Shown here piece after piece: positions 14,461-29,300 of a DNA stretch of 64,000 nt. The stretch lies in assembly GCA_947623455.1 (NCBI GenBank), contig OX392543.1:19280757-19344756 (forward strand), in the 5' to 3' direction. Below the pieces are notes generated by a model, which was not told where the DNA came from, searched no databases, and saw only the letters and a program-made list of their open reading frames with translations. A program made the position numbers and the translations under genes. Positions within the stretch are counted from its first letter, which is position 1; every line of letters starts with the position of its first letter. Source of the DNA: Mimachlamys varia. Taxonomy: Eukaryota; Mollusca; Bivalvia; Pectinida; Pectinidae.

Positions 14461-17390
14461 TCTATAACCAAAAACCCGTGTCCAGTACCTAGGATCCTAT
14501 AACCAGAAACCCGTACCCAGGACCATGTATTCTATAACCAGAAACCCTTACCCCGTACCAAGTATTTTATAACCACAATTCGATACTCGGTACCTAGTAT
14601 CCTATAACAAAAAAACCCGTGTCCGGTACCTAGGATCCAATAGCCAGAAACCCGTACCCGGTACCTAATACCCTATAACCAAAAACCCGTACCCGGTAAC
14701 AAGTATCGTTTAACAGGAAACCAGTACCCTGTACCTTGCATCCTATAACCAGAAAATCGTACCCAGAACCTAGCATCCTATAACAAGAAACCCGTACCCG
14801 GTACCAAGTATTCTTTAACTAGAAACCCTTACCCTGTACTTTGTATCCTATAACCAGAAACCAGTACCCGATAACAAGGATCCTTTAACAGGAAACTCGT
14901 ACCCAGTACCATGTATTCTATAACCAAAAACCCGTGTCCAGTACCTAGGATCCTATAACCAGAAACCCGTACCCTGTACCATGTATTCTATAACCAGAAA
15001 CCCTTACCCCGTACCAAGTATTTTATAACCACAATTCGATACTCGGTACCTTGTATCCTATAACAAAAAAACCCGTGTCCGGTACCTAGGATCCTATAGC
15101 CAGAAACCCGTACCCGGGACCTTGTATCCTATAGCCAGAAACCCGTACCCGGTACCTTGTATCCTATAACCAGAAACCCGTGTCCGGTACAAAGTATTCT
15201 ATAAACAGAACCCCTTACCCGATACCTTGTATCCTATAACCAGAAACTCGTTCCCAGTACCTAGTATCCTATAACCAAAAACCCGTGCCCGGTACCAAGG
15301 AACCTATAGCCAAAAACCCGTGTCCGGTACCTAGGATCCTATCGCCAGAAACCTGTACCCGGTTTCTAGTATCCTATAACCAGAAACCGGTACCCGATAA
15401 CAAGGATCCTTTAACAGGAAACCAGTACCTTGTACCTTGTATCCTATAACCAGAAATCCGTACCCGATATCTAGTATCCTTAACCAGAAACCCGTGTCCG
15501 GTACCAAATATTCTATAACTATAAACCCTTACCAGGTTTCCTATAACCATAAACCTGTACTCGGTACCTTGTATCCTATAACCAGTAACCCGCACCTGGT
15601 ACCTTGTATCCTATAACCAGAAACCCGTACCCGGGACCTTGTATCCTATAATCAAAAACCCGTGTCCGGTACCAAGGAGCGTATAGCCAGAAACCCGTAC
15701 CCGGTACCTTGTATCCTATAACCAGAAACTCGAACCCAGTACCTAATATCCTATTACCAAAAACCCCTGTCCAGTACCTAGGATCCTATAGCCAGAAACC
15801 CGTACCCGGTTTCTAGTATCATATAACCAGAAACCCGTACCCGATAAAAAGGATCCTTTAACCAAAAACCCGTACCCGGTATCTAGTATCATTAACAAAA
15901 AACCCATGTCCGGAACCAAGTATTCTATAACTAGAAACCCTTACCCGGTACCTTGTATCCTATTACCAGAAACCTGTACCCGGTACCAAGGATCCTATAA
16001 CCAGAAATCCGTACCCAGTATCAAGTATCCTATAACCAGAAACCCGTACCCGGTACCTTGTATCCTTTAACCAGAAACTCGTACCCGGTACATTGCATCC
16101 TGTAACTAGAAACTCTAACCCGGTACCAAGTATTTCATAACCAGAAACCGATTCCCGGTACCTTGCATCCTATAACAAGAAACTCTTGTCCGGTACAAAG
16201 GATGCTATAACAAGAAACTCGTACCAGGTACCTTGTATTCTATAACTAGTAACCTGTACCCTGTACCTTGTATCCTATAACCAGAAAACCGTACTCGGTA
16301 CCTAGGATCCTATAACCAGAAACCCGTACCCGGTACCACGGATCCTATCACCAGAAACCCGTACCCGGTACCTTGTATCTTATAACCAGATATTCGTACC
16401 CGGTACCTTGTATTATATAACAAGAAACCCTTTACCCGGGACTTTGTATCCTATAACCAGAAACCCGTACCCGGTACCTTGTATCCTATAACCAGACACG
16501 TACCCGGTACTTTGTATACTATAACAAGAAACCCGTACCCTGCCCCTTGTATCTTCTATAACCATAAACCCGTGTCCGGTACCAAGGATCCTATGGCCAG
16601 AAACCCGTACCCGGTTTCAAGTATCCTATAATCAGAAACCCGTACCCGATAACAAGGATCCTTTAACAGGAAACTCGTACCCAGTACCTAGTATCCTATA
16701 ACCAGAAATCCGTACCCGGTACCAAGTATTTCATAACCACAAACCGATACCCAGAATTTTGTATCCTATTTCCAGAAACTCTAACCCGGTACCAAGTATT
16801 TCATAACTAGAAACCGATACTAGGTACCTTGCATCCTATAATCAGAAACCCTCACCCGTTACAATGTACCAAGTATTTCATAACCAGAAACAAGTACCCG
16901 GTACCTTGTATCATATAACCAGAAAACCGTACCCGGTACCATGTATTCTATAACCAGAAACCCTTACCCAGTAATAAGTAATTCATTACTAGAAACCGAT
17001 ACCTGGTACCTTGCATCCTATAATCAGAAACCGTCAACCGGTACAATGTACCAAGTATTTCATAACCAGAAACAAGTACCCGGTACCTTGTATCATACAA
17101 CCTCAAACCCTTTCCCGATACCACGTATTTCATAACCAAAATCCGTACCCTATACCTAGTATCCTATAACCAGAAACCCGTGTCCGGTACAAAGGATGCT
17201 ATAACAAGAAACTCGTACCAGGTACCAAGGATCCTATAACCAGAAACCCGTACCCGGAACCTTGTATCTTATAACCAGATATCCGTAACCGGTACCTTGT
17301 ATTCTATAACTAGAAACCCGTACCCTGTACCTTGTATGCTATAACCACAAAACAGTACCCGGTACCTTGTATCTTATAACCAGATATCCG
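14461..17390. repeat. Satellite higher-order repeat unit, copy 5, diverged and truncated
   Basis: It begins like the other copies but collects more changes (for example TAGTATCATATAACC near 15823 where the others have TAGTACCATATAACC). About one monomer is missing near 16545, where the TTATAATCAGACACG segment is absent. Homology to the 3.5-kb unit ends near 17.35-17.4 kb. The last part, about 16.9-17.4 kb, also matches 24.28-24.75 kb and 35.22-35.70 kb, so it is the junction between the two organisational domains of the array. The end coordinate is approximate. Confidence 0.85.
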
Positions 17391-20300
17391 TACCCGGTAC
17401 CTTGTATTCTATAACAAGAAACTCGTACCCGGTACCAAGGATCCTATAACCAGAAACCCGTACCCGGTACATAGTATCTTATAACAAGAAACTTAAACCC
17501 GGTATCTAGTGTCTTATAACCAGAAACCCGTATCCGGTACCTTGCATCCTATAACTGGAAACCCGTACCTGGTACCAATTATTCTATAACCAGAAACCAC
17601 ACCAGGTACCAAGGATCCTATAAATAGAAACCCGTACCAGGTAACTTGTATCCTTTAACCAGAAATCCGTACCCGGTATCTAGTATCCTATAACCAGAAA
17701 CTCGTACCCACTATCTAGTTACCTATAACCAGAAACCCGTGTCCGGTACCAAGTATTCTATAACCAGAAACCCGTACCCGGTACCTTGTATCTTATAAAC
17801 AAAAACCCGTGTCCGGTACCAAGTATTCTATAACCAGAAACCCGTACCCGGTACCTTGTATCCTATAACCAGAAACTCGTACCCAGTATCTAGAAACCTA
17901 TAACCAGAAACCCGTACCCGGTACCTTGTATCCTATAACCAGAAACCCGTACCCGTTACCTTGAATCCTATAACAAGAAACCCGTTCCCGGTACTTTGTA
18001 TCCTATAACCAGAAACCCGTACCCAGTACTTTGTATGCTACAACCAGAACCCCGTACCCGGAACCAAGGATCCTATAGCCAAAAACCCGTACCCGGTACC
18101 TTGTACTCTATAACCAGAAACACGTACCCGATAACAAGGATCCTATAACCAGAAACTCGTACCCGGTACCAAGTATTTCATAACAAGAAACCCTTACCCG
18201 ACACCTTGTATCATATAACAAGAAACCAGTACCCAGTACCAAGGATCCTATAACCAGAAACCCGTCCCCAGTACCTTGTTTCCTATAACCAGAAACCCGT
18301 ATCCGGTATCTAGTATCCTATAACCAGAAACCCGTACCAGGTACCTTGTATCATATATTTAGAAACACGTATCCGGTAACTTGTGTCCTATAACCAGAAT
18401 TACGTACCCGGTACTTTGTATCCTATTACCAGAAACCTGTATCCGTTACCTTGTATCCTATCACCAGAAACCCGTACCCGGATCCTAGTATCCTGCAACC
18501 AGAAATCCGTACCCGGTACCATGTATTCTATAACCAGAAACCCTTACCCGGTACCAAGTATTTCATAACTAGAAACCGATACCTGGTACCTTGCATCCTA
18601 TAATCAGAAACCCTCACCCGGTACAATGTACCAAGTATTTCATAACCAGAAACCCTTACCCGGTACCACGTATTTCATAACCAGAAATCCGTACCCTGTA
18701 CCTAGTATCCTATAACCAGAAACCCGTGTCCAGTACAAAGGATGCTATAACAAGAAACCCGTACCAGGTACCAAGGATCCTATAACCAGAAACCCGTACC
18801 CGGAACCTTGTATCTTATAACCAGATATCCGTAACCGGTACCTTGTATTATATAACAAGAAACCTTTTACCCGGTACTTTGTATCCTACAACCAGAAACC
18901 CTTACCAGGTACCAAGTATTCTATAACCAGAAACCTTTACCCGGTACCTTGTATCCTATAACCAGAAACCCTTACAAGGTACCAAGGATACTATAACCAG
19001 AAACCCGTACCCGGTACCTTGTATCCTATAACCAGAAACACGTACCCGGTACCAAGGATCCTATAACAAAAAACCCGTACCCGGTACCAAGTATTCTATA
19101 ACCAGAAACCTTTACCCGGTACCTTGTATCCTATAACCAGAAACCCGTACCCGTTACTTTGAATCATCAAACCAGAAACCCGTTCCCGGTACTTTGTATC
19201 CTACAACCAGAACCCCGTTCCAGGTACCAAGGATCCTATAGCCAAAAACCCGTACCCGGTACCAAGTATTTCATAACAAGAAACCCTTACCCGACACCTT
19301 GTATCATATAACCAGAAACCAGTACCCAGTACCGTGGACCCTATAACCAGAAACCCGTACCCAGTACATTGTAGCCTATAACCAGAAACCCGTCTCCGGT
19401 ATCTTGTATCCTATAACCAGTAACCCGTAGCCGGTACTATGGATCCTATAACCAGAAACCCTTTACCCGGTACCAAGGATCCTATAACCAGAAACCCGTA
19501 CCCGGTACCTTGTATCTTATAACCAGATATCCGTAACCGGTACCTTGTATTCTATTACAAGAAATCCTTTACCCTGGACTTTGTATCCTATAGCCAGAAA
19601 CCCGTACCCGGTACCTTGTATCCTATAACCAGAAACCCGTACCCGTTACCTTGAATCCTATAACCAGAAACTCGTTCCCGGTGCTTTGTATCCTATAACC
19701 AGAAACCCGTACCCGGTACCTTTTATCCTATAACCAGAAACCCGTACCCGGTACATAGTATCTTATAACAAGAAACTTAAACCCGGTATCTAGTGTCCTA
19801 TAACAAGAAACCCGTACCCGGTACCTTTTATCCTATAACCAGAAACTCGTACCTGGTTCCAAGTATTCTATAACCAGAAACCCACAGCAGGTACCAAGGA
19901 TCCTATAAATAGAAACCCGTACCAGGTAACTTGTATAATTTAACCAGAAATCCGTACCCTGTATCTAGTATCCTATAACCAGAAACTCGTACCCACTATC
20001 TACTTACCTATAACCAGAAACCCGTACCCGGTACTTTGTATCCTATACCCAGAAACCCGTACCCGGTACTTTGTATCCTACAACTAGAACCCCATACCCG
20101 GTACCAAGGATCCTATAGCCAGAAACCCGTACCCGGTACCTTGTATCCTATAACCAGAAACACGTACCCAATAACAAGGATCCTATAACCAGAAACCCGT
20201 ACCCGGTACCAAGTATTTCATAACAAGAAACCCTTACCCGACACCTTGTATCATCTAACCAAAAACCCGTACCCAGTACCTTGTATCCTATAACCGGAAA

Positions 20301-23300
20301 CCCGTATCCGGTATCTGGTATCCTATAACCAGAAACCTGTACCCGGTACCTTGTATCATATAACTAGAAACTCGTATCCGGTAACTTGTGTCCTATAACC
20401 AGAATTACGTACCCGGTACTTTTTATCCTATTACCAGAAACCTGTATCCGTTACCTTGTATCCTATCACCAGAAACCCGTACCCGGATCCTAGTATCCTG
20501 AAACCAGAAATCCGTACCCGGTACCTTGTATCCTATAACCAGAAACCCTTACCCGGTACCAAGTATTTCATAACTAGAAACCGATACCTGGTACCTTGCA
20601 TCCTATAATCAGAAACCATCACCCGGTACAATGTACCAAGTATTTCATGACCAGAAACAAGTACCCGGTACCTTGTATCATATAACCAGAAACCCTTACC
20701 CGGTACCACGTATTTCATAACAAGAAATCCGTACCCTGTACCTAGTATCCTATAACAAGAAACCCGTGTTCGGTACAAAGGATGCTATAACAAGAAACTC
20801 GTAACCGTTACCTTGTATTCTATAGCCAGAAACCTTTACCCATTCTATAACCAGAAACCTTTACCCGGTACCTTGTATCCTATAACCAGAAACCCTTACC
20901 AGGTACCAAGGATCCTATAACCAGAAATCCGTATCCGGTACCTTGTATCCTATAACAAAAAACTCGTACCCGGTAACAAGTATCCTATAACCAGAAACCT
21001 GTTCCCGATACTTTGTATCCTACAACCAGAACCCCGTACCCGGTACCAAGGATACTATAGCCAGAAACCCGTACCCGGTAACAAGTATTTCATAACAAAA
21101 ATCCCTTACCCGACACCTTGTATCATATAACCAGAAACCAGTACCCAGTACCAAGGACCCTATAACCAGAAACCCGTACCCAGTACCTTGTATCCTATAA
21201 CCAGAAACCCGTCTCCGGTATCTAGTATCCTATAAACAGTAACCAGTACCCGGTACCAAGGATCCTATAACCAGAAACCCGTACCCGGTACCTTGTATCT
21301 TATAACCAGATATCCGTAACCGGTACCTTGTATTCTATTACAAGAAATCCTTTACCCGGGACTTTGTATCCTATAACCAGAAACTCGTACCCGGTACCAA
21401 GTATTCTATAACCGGAAACCCTTATCAGGTACCAAGTATCCTATAACCAGAAACCCGTACCCGGTACCTTGTATCCTATAACCAGAAACCCGTACCCGTT
21501 ACCTTGAATCCTATAACCAGAAACTCGTTCCCGATACTTTGTATACTATAACCAGAATCCCGTACCCGGTACGTTGTATCCTATAACCAGAAACCCGTAC
21601 CCGTTACCTTGTATCCTATAACCAGAAACCCGTACCCGTTACCTTGAATCCTATAACCAGAAACTCGTTCCCGGTACTCTGTATCCTATAACCAGAAACC
21701 CGTACCCGGTACCTTGTATCCTATAACCAGAAACCCGTACCCGGTACATAGTATCTTATAACAAGAAACTTAAACCCGGTATCTAGTGTCCTATAACAAG
21801 AAACCCGTACCCGGTACCTTTTATCCTATAACCAGAAACCCGTACCTGTATCCAAGTATTCTATAACCAGAAACCCACACCAGGTACCAAGGATCCTATA
21901 AATAGAAACCCGTACCAGGTAACTTGTATAATTTAACCAGAAATCCGTACCCTGTATCTAGTATCCTATAACCAGAAACTCGTACCCACTATCTAGTTAC
22001 CTATAACCAGAAACCCGTACCCGGTACTTTGTATCCTATAACCAGAAACCCGTACCCGGTACCTTGTATCATATAACTAGAAACTCGTATCCGGTAACTT
22101 GTGTCCTATAACCAGAATTACGTACCCGGTACTTTTTATCCTATTACCAGAAACCTGTATCCGTTACCTTGTATCCTATCACCAGAAACCCGTACCCGGA
22201 TCCTAGTATCCTGAAACCAGAAATCCGTACCCGGTACCTTGTATCCTATAACCAGAAACTCTTACCCGGTACCAAGTATTTCATAACTAGAAACCGATAC
22301 CTGGTACCTTGCATCCTATAATCAGAAACCATCACCCGGTACAATGTACCAAGTATTTCATGACCAGAAACAAGTACCCGGTACCTTGTATCATATAACC
22401 AGAAACCCTTACCCGGTACCACGTATTTCATAACAAGAAATCCGTACCCTGTACCTAGTATCCTATAACAAGAAACCCGTGTTCGGTACAAAGGATGCTA
22501 TAACAAGAAACTCGTAACCGGTACCTTGTATTCTATAGCCAGAAACCTTTACCCATTCTATAACCAGAAACCTTTACCCGGTACCTTGTATCCTATAACC
22601 AGAAACCCTTACCAGGTACCAAGGATCCTATAACCAGAAATCCGTATCCGGTACCTTGTATCCTATAACAAAAAACTCGTACCCGGTAACAAGTATCCTA
22701 TAACCAGAAACCTGTTCCCGATACTTTGTATCCTACAACCAGAACCCCGTACCCGGTACCAAGGATACTATAGCCAGAAACCCGTACCCGGTAACAAGTA
22801 TTTCATAACAAAAATCCCTTACCCGACACCTTGTATCATATAACCAGAAACCAGTACCCAGTACCAAGGACCCTATAACCAGAAACCCGTACCCAGTACC
22901 TTGTATCCTATAACCAGAAACCCGTCTCCGGTATCTAGTATCCTATAAACAGTAACCAGTACCCGGTACCAAGGATCCTATAACCAGAAACCCGTACCCG
23001 GTACCTTGTATCTTATAACCAGATATCCGTAACCGGTACCTTGTATTCTATTACAAGAAATCCTTTACCCGGGACTTTGTATCCTATAACCAGAAACTCG
23101 TACCCGGTACCAAGTATTCTATAACCGGAAACCCTTATCAGGTACCAAGTATCCTATAACCAGAAACCCGTACCCGGTACCTTGTATCCTATAACCAGAA
23201 ACCCGTACCCGTTACCTTGAATCCTATAACCAGAAACTCGTTCCCGATACTTTGTATACTATAACCAGAATCCCGTACCCGGTACGTTGTATCCTATAAC

Positions 23301-26300
23301 CAGAAACCCGTACCCGTTACCTTGTATCCTATAACCAGAAACCCGTACCCGTTACCTTGAATCCTATAACCAGAAACTCGTTCCCGGTACTCTGTATCCT
23401 ATAACCAGAAACCCGTACCCGGTACCTTGTATCCTATAACCAGAAACCCGTACCCGGTACATAGTATCTTATAACAAGAAACTTAAACCCGGTATCTAGT
23501 GTCCTATAACAAGAAACCCGTACCCGGTACCTTTTATCCTATAACCAGAAACCCGTACCTGGTTCCAAGTATTCTATAACCAGAAACCCACACCAGGTAC
23601 CAAGGATCCTATAAATAGAAACCCGTACCAGGTAACTTGTATAATTTAACCAGAAATCCGTACCCTGTATCTAGTATCCTATAACCAGAAACTCGTACCC
23701 ACTATCTAGTTACCTATAACCAGAAACCCGTACCCGGTACTTTGTATCCTATAACCAGAAACCCGTACCCGGTACTTTGTATCCTACAACCAGAACCCTA
23801 TACCCGGTACCAAGGATCCTATAGCCAGAAACCCGTACCCGGTACCTTGTATCCTATAACCAGAAACACGTACCCAATAACAAGGATCCTATAACCAGAA
23901 ACCCGTACCCGGTACCAAGTATTTCATAACAAGAAACCCTTACCCGACACCTTGTATCATATAACCAAAAACCCGTACCCAGTACCTTGTATCCTATAAC
24001 CGGAAACCCGTATCCGGTATCTAGTATCATATAACTAGAAACTCGTATCCGGTAACTTGTGTCCTATAACCAGAATTACGTACCCGGTACTTTTTATCCT
24101 ATTACCAGAAACCTGTATCCGTTACCTTGTATCCTATCAACAGAAATCCGTACCCGGATCCTAGTATCCTATAACCAGAAATCCGTACCCGGTACCGTGT
24201 ATTCTATAACCAGAAACCCTTACCCGGTACCAAATATTTCATAACTAGAAACCGATACCCGGTACCTTGTATCATATAACCAGAAAACCGTACCCGGTAC
24301 CATGTATTCTATAACCAGAAACCCTTACCAGTAATAAGTAATTCATTACTAGAAACCGATACCTGGTACCTTGCATCCTATAATCAGAAACCCTCAACCG
24401 GTACAATGTACCAAGTATTTCATAACCAGAAACAAGTACCCGGTACCTTGTATCATATAACCTCAAACACTTTCCCGATACCAAGTATTTCATAACCAAA
24501 ATCCGTACCCTGTACCTAGTATCCTATAACCAGAAACCCGTGTCCGGTACAAAGGATGCTATAACAAGAAACTCGTACCAGGTACCAAGGATCCTATAAC
24601 CAGAAACCCGTACCCGGAACCTTGTATCTTATAACCAGATATCCGTAACCGGTACCTTGTATTCTATAACTAGAAACCCGTACCCTGTACCTTGTATGCT
24701 ATAACCACAAAACAGTACCCGGTACCTTGTATCTTATAACCAGATATCCGTACCCGGTACATTGTATTCTATAACAAGAAACTCGTACCCGGTACCAAGG
24801 ATCCTATAACAAGAAACTCGTACCCGGTACCAAGGATCCTATAACCAGAAACCCGTACCCGGTACATAGTATCTTATAACAAGAAACTTAAACCCGGTAT
24901 CAAGTGTCTTATAACCAGAAACCCGTATCCGGTACCTTGCATCCTATGACTAGAAACCCGTACCTGGTACCAATTATTCTATAACCAGAAACCACACCAG
25001 GTACCAAGGATCCTATAAATAGAAACCCGTACCAGGTAACTTGTATCCTTTAACCAGAAATCCGTACCCGGTATCTAGTATCCTATAACCAGAAACTCGT
25101 ACCCACTATCTAGTTACCTATAACCAGAAACCCGTGTCCGGTACCAAGTATTCTATAACCAGAAACCCGTACCCGGTACCTTGTATCTTATAAACAAAAA
25201 CCCGTGTCCGGTACCAAGTATTCTATAACCAGAAACCCGTACCCGGTACCTTGTATCCTATAACCAGAAACTCGTACCCAGTATCTAGAAACCTATAACC
25301 AGAAACCCGTACCCGGTACCTTGTATCCTATAACCAGAAACCCGTACCCGTTACCTTGAATCCTATAACAAGAAACCCGTTCCCGGTACTTTGTATCCTA
25401 TAACCAGAAACCCGTACCCGGTACTTTGTATGCTACAACCAGAACCCCGTACCCGGAACCAAGGATCCTATAGCTAAAAACCCGTACCCGGTACCTTGTA
25501 CTCTATAACCAGAAACACGTACCCGATAACAAGGATCCTATAACCAGAAACTCGTACCCGGTACCAAGTATTTCATAACAAGAAACCCTTACCCGACACC
25601 TTGTATCATATAACAAGAAACCAGTACCCAGTACCAAGGATCCTATAACCAGAAACCCGTCCCCAGTACCTTGTTTCCTTTAACCAGAAACCCGTATCCG
25701 GTATCTAGTATCCTATAACCAGAAACCCGTACCCGGTACCTTGCATCATATATTTAGAAACACGTATCCGGTAACTTGTGTCCTATAACCAGAATTACGT
25801 ATCCGGTACTTTGTATCCTATTACCAGAAACCTGTATCCGTTACCTTGTATCCTATCACCAGAAACCCGTACCCGGTACCATGTATTCTATAACCAGAAA
25901 CCCTTACCCGGTACCAAGTATTTCATAACTAGAAACCGATACCTGGTACCTTGCATCCTATAATCAGAAACCCTCACCCGGTACAATGTACCAAGTATTT
26001 CATAACCAGAAACAAGTACCCGGTACCACGTATTTCATAACCAGAAATCCGTACCCTGTACCTAGTATCCTATAACCAGAAAACCGTGTCCGGTACAAAG
26101 GATGCTATAACAAGAAACCCGTACCAGGTACCAAGGATCCTATAACCAGAAACCCGTACCCGGAACCTTGTATCTTATTACCAGATATCCGTAACCGGTA
26201 CCTTGTATTATATAACAAGAAACCCTTTACCCGGTACTTTGTATCCTACAACCAGAAACCCGTACCCGGTACCAATGATCCTATAACCAGAAACCTTTAC

Positions 26301-29300
26301 CCGGTACCTTGTATCCTATAACCAGAAACCCTTACCAGGTACCAAGGATCCTATAACCAGAAACCCGTACCCGGTACCTTGTATCCTATAACCAGAAACA
26401 CGTACCCGGTACCAAGGATCCTATAACAAAAAACCCGTACCCGGTACCAAGTATCCTATAACCAGAAACCCGTCTCCGGTATCTAGTATCCTATAACCAG
26501 TAACCCGTAGCCGGTACTATGGATCCTATAACCAGAAACCCTTTACCCGGTACCAAGGATCCTATAACCAGAAACCCGTACCCGGTACCTTGTATCTTAT
26601 AACCAGATATCCGTAACCGGTACCTTGTATTCTATTACAAGAAATCCTTTACCCGGGACTTTATATCCTATAACCAGAAACCCGTACCCGGTACCAAGTA
26701 TTCTATAACCAGAAACCCTTATCTTGTACCAAGGATCCTATAACCAGAAATCTGTACCCAGTATCTTGTATCCTATAACAAGAAACCCGTACCCGGTACC
26801 AAGTATCATATAACCAGAAACCCGTACCCGGTACGTTGTATCCTATAACCAGAAACCAGTACCCGTTACCTTGTATCCTATAACCAGAAACCCGTACCCG
26901 TTACCTTGAATCCTATAACCAGAAACTCGTTCCCGGTACTTTGTATCCTATAACCAGAAACCCGTACCCGGTACCTTGTATCCTATAACCAGAAACCCGT
27001 ACCCGGTACATAGTATCTTATAACAAGAAACTTAAACCCGGTATCTAGTATCCTATAACAAGAAACCCGTACCCGGTACCTTTTATCCTATAACCAGAAA
27101 CCCGTACCTGGTTCCAAGTATTCTATAACCAGAAACCCACACCAGGTACCAAGGATCCTATAAATAGAAACCCGTACCAGGTCACTTGTATCATTTAACC
27201 AGAAATCCGTACCCTGTATCTAGTATCCTATAACCAGAAACTCGTACCCAATATCTAGTTACCTATAACCAGAAACCCGTACCCGGTACTTTGCATCCTA
27301 TACCCAGAACCCCATACCCGGTACCAAGGATCCTATAGCCAGAAACCCGTACCCGGTACCTTGTATCCTATAACCAGAAACACGTACCCAATAACAAGGA
27401 TCCTATAACCAGAAACCCGTACCCGGTACCAAGTATTTCATAACAAGAAACCCTTACCCGACACCTTGTATCATATAACCAAAAACCCGTACCCAGTACC
27501 TTGTATCCTATAACCGGAAACCCGTATCCGGTATCTAGTATCCTATAACCAGAAACCTGTACCCGGTACCTTGTATCATATAACTAGAAACTCGTATCCG
27601 GTAACTTGTGTCCTATAACCAGAATTACGTACCCGGTACTTTTTATCCTATTACCAGAAACCTGTATCCGTTACCTTGTATCCTATCAACAGAAATCCGT
27701 ACACGGATCCTAGTATCCTATAACTAGAAATCCGTACCCGGTACCGTGTATTCTATAACCAGAAACCCTTACCCGGTACCAAGTCTTTCATAACTAGAAA
27801 CCGATACCTGGTACCTTGCATCCTATAATCAGAAACCATCACCCGGTACAATGTACCAAGTATTTCATAACCAGAAACAAGTACCCGGTACCTTGTATCA
27901 TATAACCAGAAACCCTTACCCGGTACCACGTATTTCATAACAAGAAATCCGTACCCTGTACCTAGTATCCTATAACAAGAAACCCGTGTTCTGTACAAAG
28001 GATGCTATAACAAGAAACTCGTAACCGTTACCTTGTATTCTAATGCCAGAAACCTTTACCCATTCTATAACCAGAAACCTTTACCCGGTACCTTGTATCC
28101 TATAACCAGAAACCCTTACCAGGTACCAAGGATCCTATAACCAGAAATCCGTATCCGGTACCTTGTATCCTATAACAAAAAACCCGTACCCGGTAACAAG
28201 TATCCTTTAACCAGAAACCCGTTCCCGGTACTTTGTATCCTACAACCAGAACCCCGTACCCGGTACCAAGGATACTATAGCCAGAAACCCGTACCCGGTA
28301 ACAAGTATTTCATAACAAAAATCCCTTACCCGACACCTTGTATCATATAACCAGAAACCAGTACCCAGTACCAAGGACCCTATAACCAGAAACCCGTACC
28401 CAGTATCTTGTATCCTATAACCAGAAACCCGTCTCCGGTATCTAGTATCCTATAACCAGTAACCCGTAGCCGGTACTATGGATCCTATAACCAGAAACCC
28501 TTTACCCGGTACCAAGGATCCTATAACCAGAAACCCGTACCCGGTACCTTGTATCTTATAACAAGATATCCGTAACCGGTACCTTGTATTATATTACAAG
28601 AAATCCTTTACCCGGGACTTTGTATCCTATAACCAGAAACTCGTACCCGGTACCAAGTATTCTATAACCGGAAACCCTTATCAGGTACCAAGTATCCTAT
28701 AACCAGAAACCCGTACCCGGTACCTTGTATCCTATAACCAGAAACCCGTACCCGTTACCTTGAATCCTATAACCAGAAACCCGTTCCCGGTACTTTGTAT
28801 CCTATAACCAGAATCCCGTACCCGGTACTTTGCATCCTACAACCAGAACCCCGTACCCGGTACCAAGGATCCTATAGCCAGAAACCCGTACCCGGTACCT
28901 TGTATTCTATAACCAGAAACCCGTACCCGGTACCAAGGATCCTATAACCAGAAACCCGTACCCGGTACATAGTATTTTATAACAAGAAACTTAAACCCGG
29001 TATCTAGTGTCCTACAACCAGAACCCCGTACCCGGTACCAAGGATCATATAGCCAGAAACCTGTACCCGGTACCAAGTATTTCATAACAAAAATCCCTTA
29101 CCCGACACCTTGTATCATATAACCAGAAACCAGTACCCAGTACCAAGGACCCTATAACCAGAAACCCATACCCAGTACCTTGTATCCTATAACCAGAATC
29201 CCGTACCCGGTACTTTGCATCCTACAACCAGAACCCCGTACCCGGTACCAAGGATCCTATAGCCAGAAACCCGTACCCGGTACCTTGTATTCTATAACTA

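Noticed and set aside
1..17390. Regular repeats considered as a CRISPR array
   Set aside because: The units are contiguous 35-bp monomers with no unique spacers, in eukaryotic DNA; it is a satellite.
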